From contig NZ_JBBMQQ010000002.1 in NCBI RefSeq assembly GCF_038900095.1, positions 496,001 through 560,000 on the forward strand: a stretch of 64,000 bases of DNA. The letters are read 5' to 3'. Positions within the stretch are counted from its first letter, which is position 1; each line of letters starts with the position of its first letter. The DNA comes from Hoeflea sp038900095. Its GTDB lineage: Bacteria; Pseudomonadota; Alphaproteobacteria; Rhizobiales; Rhizobiaceae. This document shows positions 61,372-64,000 of the stretch, in pieces. Under the pieces are notes generated by a model. The model was not told the origin of the DNA and made no database searches. It was given only the letters and a program-made list of their open reading frames with translations. The position numbers were made by a program, and so were the translations under genes.

Positions 61372-62407
61372 CCTGGCGCCGGGACACCGGATTTCACGTG
61401 TTATCAAGGGCGGCTGGCAGCTGGCCGGCGGGCATGGCGATATCGACCGGCAGACCAGCATCGAGGATATGATCGCGTTTGCGGATGCGGGGATCACGAC
61501 ATTCGACTGCGCCGACATCTATACCGGGGTGGAAGCCCTGATCGGCGGATTCCGGAAGGAATACGAGCGTGTCCGGGGCGCCGAGGCACTGAGCCGAGTC
61601 AAGGTTCACACGAAGTTCGTTCCGGATCTGGGCAAACTCGGAACCATGACGAAGGCAGATGTGGTCGAGGGCATCGATACCTCGCTGACGCGCCTCGGGA
61701 TGGAGGAGCTCAACCTGGTCCAGTTCCACTGGTGGGACTACGAGATAGACCGGCAGGTGGAAGTGGCGACCTGGCTTGCCGAACTCCGGCAGGAGGGCAA
61801 GATCGCCAATATTGGCGGCACCAATTTCGACACGGAACAAATGCTGCGGATCATCAATGCAGGTGTGCCGCTGGTGTCGATGCAGGTGCAGTATTCGCTG
61901 ATCGATGACCGGCCGTCGCGTTCGATGGTCGCCGCAGCAATGGAACACGGTGTGCGCCTGCTTTGTTACGGTTCAGTGGGTGGCGGGCTGTTCTCCGAGC
62001 GCATGCTCGGGGTGCCCGAGTTGACGCCGCCCTTCGAAAACCGATCGCTGGTCAAGTACAAGCTCATTGTCGACGAGTTCGGTGGCTGGGCGCTGTTCCA
62101 GGAACTGCTGCAGGCCTTGTCTGAAGTGGCTGAGCGGCATGGAAGCGACATTGCCTCGATCGCCAGTAGGGCGGTTCTCGAACGTCCCGGCGTGGCCGCT
62201 GTCATTGTCGGTGCGCGCAACCGCAATCATCTCGACCGCAACCTGGCGATCCCGGGCATCGAACTCACCGGGCAGGATTTTGCCCAGATCAATGCCGTGC
62301 TGGCGCGGGCCAATCCGGTTCCGGGCGACGTCTACACGCTGGAGCGGGACCGCAACGGCAAGCACGGCTCGGTGATGAAATACAATCTGAACAAAGAGGG
62401 GCATTGA
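61358..62407 (+). CDS. Aldo/keto reductase, paralogue of the AKR half of the fusion
   Basis: This 349-residue AKR has tetrad D50, Y55, K86 and H124 (VQFHWWDYE), closely like the AKR half of the fusion at 55344 (LLQFHWWTFE). The ATG at 61358 follows a GGGAGA ribosome binding site and is preferred to 61322. Two related reductases in the two arms of one regulon suggest successive steps or a heteromeric enzyme. Confidence 0.9.
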   Translation: MQIYDLAPGHRISRVIKGGWQLAGGHGDIDRQTSIEDMIAFADAGITTFDCADIYTGVEALIGGFRKEYERVRGAEALSRVKVHTKFVPDLGKLGTMTKADVVEGIDTSLTRLGMEELNLVQFHWWDYEIDRQVEVATWLAELRQEGKIANIGGTNFDTEQMLRIINAGVPLVSMQVQYSLIDDRPSRSMVAAAMEHGVRLLCYGSVGGGLFSERMLGVPELTPPFENRSLVKYKLIVDEFGGWALFQELLQALSEVAERHGSDIASIASRAVLERPGVAAVIVGARNRNHLDRNLAIPGIELTGQDFAQINAVLARANPVPGDVYTLERDRNGKHGSVMKYNLNKEGH

Positions 62408-62410
62408 GCC

Positions 62411-62815
62411 GTGAACCTGATCACGCGCGCGCAGGCTGAAGTCGTCAACCGGCACCATTTTTTCGTGGAATGGTTCACCGGCCGCGGCAGTGAGGCAGAC
62501 CTTGCATTTTCACTTCGCGCCTTTGCGCCCGACATGGTGATGATCGAGCCCGACGCCAACACCATCGGCACGGATGAAATCGCGGCGATGATCACCAATG
62601 CCCGCGGCAAGCGCCCGGCGGATTTCGAGATCAGGGTGGAAATGATCGCGGCGCGGCAGATCGGAGACGATGTTGCGCTGGTGATCTACGACGAACACCA
62701 GGTGATCGAGGGGCAGAAATCTGCCCGCCGCTCGTCCGCGGTGTTCACCGCCGATCCGGATGCACCCGAGGGGGTGGTCTGGCGGCAACTGCAGGAAACC
62801 TGGATTTCGACATAA
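62411..62815 (+). CDS. SnoaL/NTF2-like domain protein
   Basis: This 134-residue protein resembles the SnoaL-like fold: WFTGRGSEADLAFSLRAFAPDMVMIEPDANTIG, then VALVIYDEHQVIEGQ and WRQLQETW. The fold is used for small-molecule isomerases and dehydratases as well as simple ligand binding. It starts at GTG 62411, directly after the AKR stop. The role in the pathway is unknown. Confidence 0.7.
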   Translation: MNLITRAQAEVVNRHHFFVEWFTGRGSEADLAFSLRAFAPDMVMIEPDANTIGTDEIAAMITNARGKRPADFEIRVEMIAARQIGDDVALVIYDEHQVIEGQKSARRSSAVFTADPDAPEGVVWRQLQETWIST

Positions 62816-62855
62816 CAAAGCGGGCGAGAGAGGCCCCATAACAAGGAGAACGCGA

Positions 62856-64000
62856 ATGAACATGATCAGGAAATCGGGCCTCGCCATGGCCATGCTCTGC
62901 GCCTCGGCACTGAGCTCTCAAGCTTGCGACATCACAATCGGCATGGTGATGGAGCTGACCGGCCCGGCGGGAGCCTACGGGCAGGCCGGCGCGAAATCGG
63001 TGGAAATGGCGTTCCGCGACATCAACGAAGCCGGCGGTGTGCTGGGCTGCGATCTGGTGACTGACACACGTGACAGCCAGAGCCAGGGCAATGTTGCCGT
63101 CGACCAGGCGACGCAGCTGGTCAACGTCAAGCAGGTGCCAGTGGTGATCGGCGGCATCATCTCGTCGGTGTCGATCCCGATTCTGACCTCGGTGACCGCA
63201 GCTGCGGGCGTGGTGCAGGTATCGCCTGCCTCATCCAGCCCGACGCTGACCCAGCTGAGCCGGGAAGGCAAGACCGGGGGCTACTTCTTCCGCACCATCA
63301 CGTCCGATGCGCTGCAGGGGATTGCCGCGGCCAAGTATGCCATTGATTCCGGCCTGAAGAAGCTGGCCATCATTCACGTGAACAATGATTTCGGCCTCAA
63401 CCTGATGCGCGAGTTCACCGCCTCCTACGAAGCGCTTGGCGGCGAGATCACATCGGCGACGCCCTACAACGAGAACCAGCCCAACTACAGCGCCGAAGTC
63501 ACCGCCGCGATGGATGGCGAGCCGGAAGCGCTTTACCTGGTCAGCTATCCGGTGGATGGCGCGACCGTGGCGCGAGCCTGGATCAGCCAGGGCGGACCGC
63601 AGAAGTTCCTGCTCAATGACGGCATGAACTCGACCGATTTCATCGAGGCTGTCGGGGCGCAGTATCTCGAGGGCGCCTACGGCACCTCGTCGGGCACCAC
63701 CGAGACGGAATCGACCAAGTATTTCTATGCCAATTACGAAGCCTTCTCCGGCGGTATTGCACCGTCGGCGCCGGCAGCCGACCGGTCCTATGATGCCGGT
63801 GCGATTGTCGGGCTGGCTGTGGCCAAGGCCGGCAAGGCCGAATCCGACGCCATTCGCGATGCCATCCGTTCGGTGGTCGATCCTGAAGGTGAGGTGATCT
63901 ACGCCGGACCGGAAGAATTCAAGAAGGCGCTGGCGCTGATCAACGAAGGCAAGGCGATCAACTATCAGGGCGTGATCGGAAATGTGTCGTTCGACAAGTA
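62856..64000 (+). CDS. livK: Branched-chain amino acid-type periplasmic binding protein (LivK-like), partial
   Basis: The reading frame is open from ATG 62856 to the window end (381 codons), with an AAGGAG 7 nt before it. A signal peptide ends near SSQA. Peripla_BP_6 features follow: ITIGMVMELTGPAGAYGQAGAKSVEMAFRDINEAGG in pieces, PVVIGGIISSVSIPI, IIHVNNDFGLNLMREF, and YLVSYPVDGATVARAW. It completes a HAAT-type importer with livGFHM across the regulator. The C-terminus is outside the window. Confidence 0.93.
   Translation, partial: MNMIRKSGLAMAMLCASALSSQACDITIGMVMELTGPAGAYGQAGAKSVEMAFRDINEAGGVLGCDLVTDTRDSQSQGNVAVDQATQLVNVKQVPVVIGGIISSVSIPILTSVTAAAGVVQVSPASSSPTLTQLSREGKTGGYFFRTITSDALQGIAAAKYAIDSGLKKLAIIHVNNDFGLNLMREFTASYEALGGEITSATPYNENQPNYSAEVTAAMDGEPEALYLVSYPVDGATVARAWISQGGPQKFLLNDGMNSTDFIEAVGAQYLEGAYGTSSGTTETESTKYFYANYEAFSGGIAPSAPAADRSYDAGAIVGLAVAKAGKAESDAIRDAIRSVVDPEGEVIYAGPEEFKKALALINEGKAINYQGVIGNVSFDK

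Noticed and set aside
1..64000. CRISPR arrays, insertion sequences, tRNA and rRNA genes
   Set aside because: No regularly spaced repeats, transposase frames, cloverleaf-like sequences or rRNA motifs were seen by eye; a tRNA/Rfam scan would settle this.

Overview
This 64 kb window looks like chromosome from a GC-rich alphaproteobacterium, probably a marine or salt-tolerant member of the Rhizobiales. That placement is an inference. It rests on the gene style (TRAP, Liv and Pot transporters, HmuP, a FixK-like regulator), on two sites matching the rhizobial RirA iron-responsive operator pattern TGA-N9-TCA, and on glucosylglycerate genes. I saw no rRNA, tRNA, insertion sequence, phage or CRISPR array.

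Layout. (1) 1-8553, plus strand: the last 24 codons of arginine deiminase (arcA), then arcB, arcC and a complete nine-gene N-type ATPase (atpDCQRBEFAG). All appear to be one transcription unit, with gaps of 17 nt or less. (2) 8641-11387: a FixK-like Crp/Fnr regulator and a divergent TolB-like/TPR protein, sharing an intergenic region with a near-consensus FNR/FixK box. (3) 11449-18714, minus strand: a tightly packed seven-gene operon (DauA-like D-amino-acid dehydrogenase, TRAP transporter DctMPQ, M81 MlrC-like protein, alpha/beta hydrolase, ornithine-cyclodeaminase-family enzyme). It is divergent from an XRE-cupin regulator across a pair of palindromic operators. (4) 19576-20508: a MYG1-family protein. 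(5) 20851-27824: iron uptake. A RirA-type site precedes a TonB-dependent receptor, piuC, exbB, exbD and tonB; facing it are hmuP and an FMN-dependent 2-hydroxyacid dehydrogenase, behind a second RirA-type site. (6) 27921-31009: a phosphate-type binding protein paired with a PAS-GGDEF-EAL protein. (7) 31334-33308: GNAT, a second DauA-like dehydrogenase and RidA. (8) 33500-38766: recQ, oxyR and katG. (9) 38858-42681, minus strand: a glucosylglycerate operon with synthase, phosphatase and phosphorylase. (10) 42805-55331: aldo/keto reductase, aldehyde dehydrogenase and enolase-superfamily genes, divergent from a MocR/GabR-type regulator, then a Pot-type ABC transporter with GMC and PuuB-like flavoprotein oxidases. 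(11) 55344-64000: a divergent regulon around a GntR regulator. One arm is livGFHM plus an aldo/keto reductase-RidA fusion; the other is gntR, a TIGR04076-like protein, a second aldo/keto reductase, a SnoaL-like protein and a LivK-type binding protein that runs off the window.

The strongest leads for something undescribed are the arginine-deiminase/N-ATPase superoperon, the aldo/keto reductase-RidA fusion with its mirrored Liv regulon, the DauA/TRAP/M81 operon, and the compact glucosylglycerate synthesis-and-recovery operon. Two genes lie at the window edges and are partial: arcA at the left and livK at the right.
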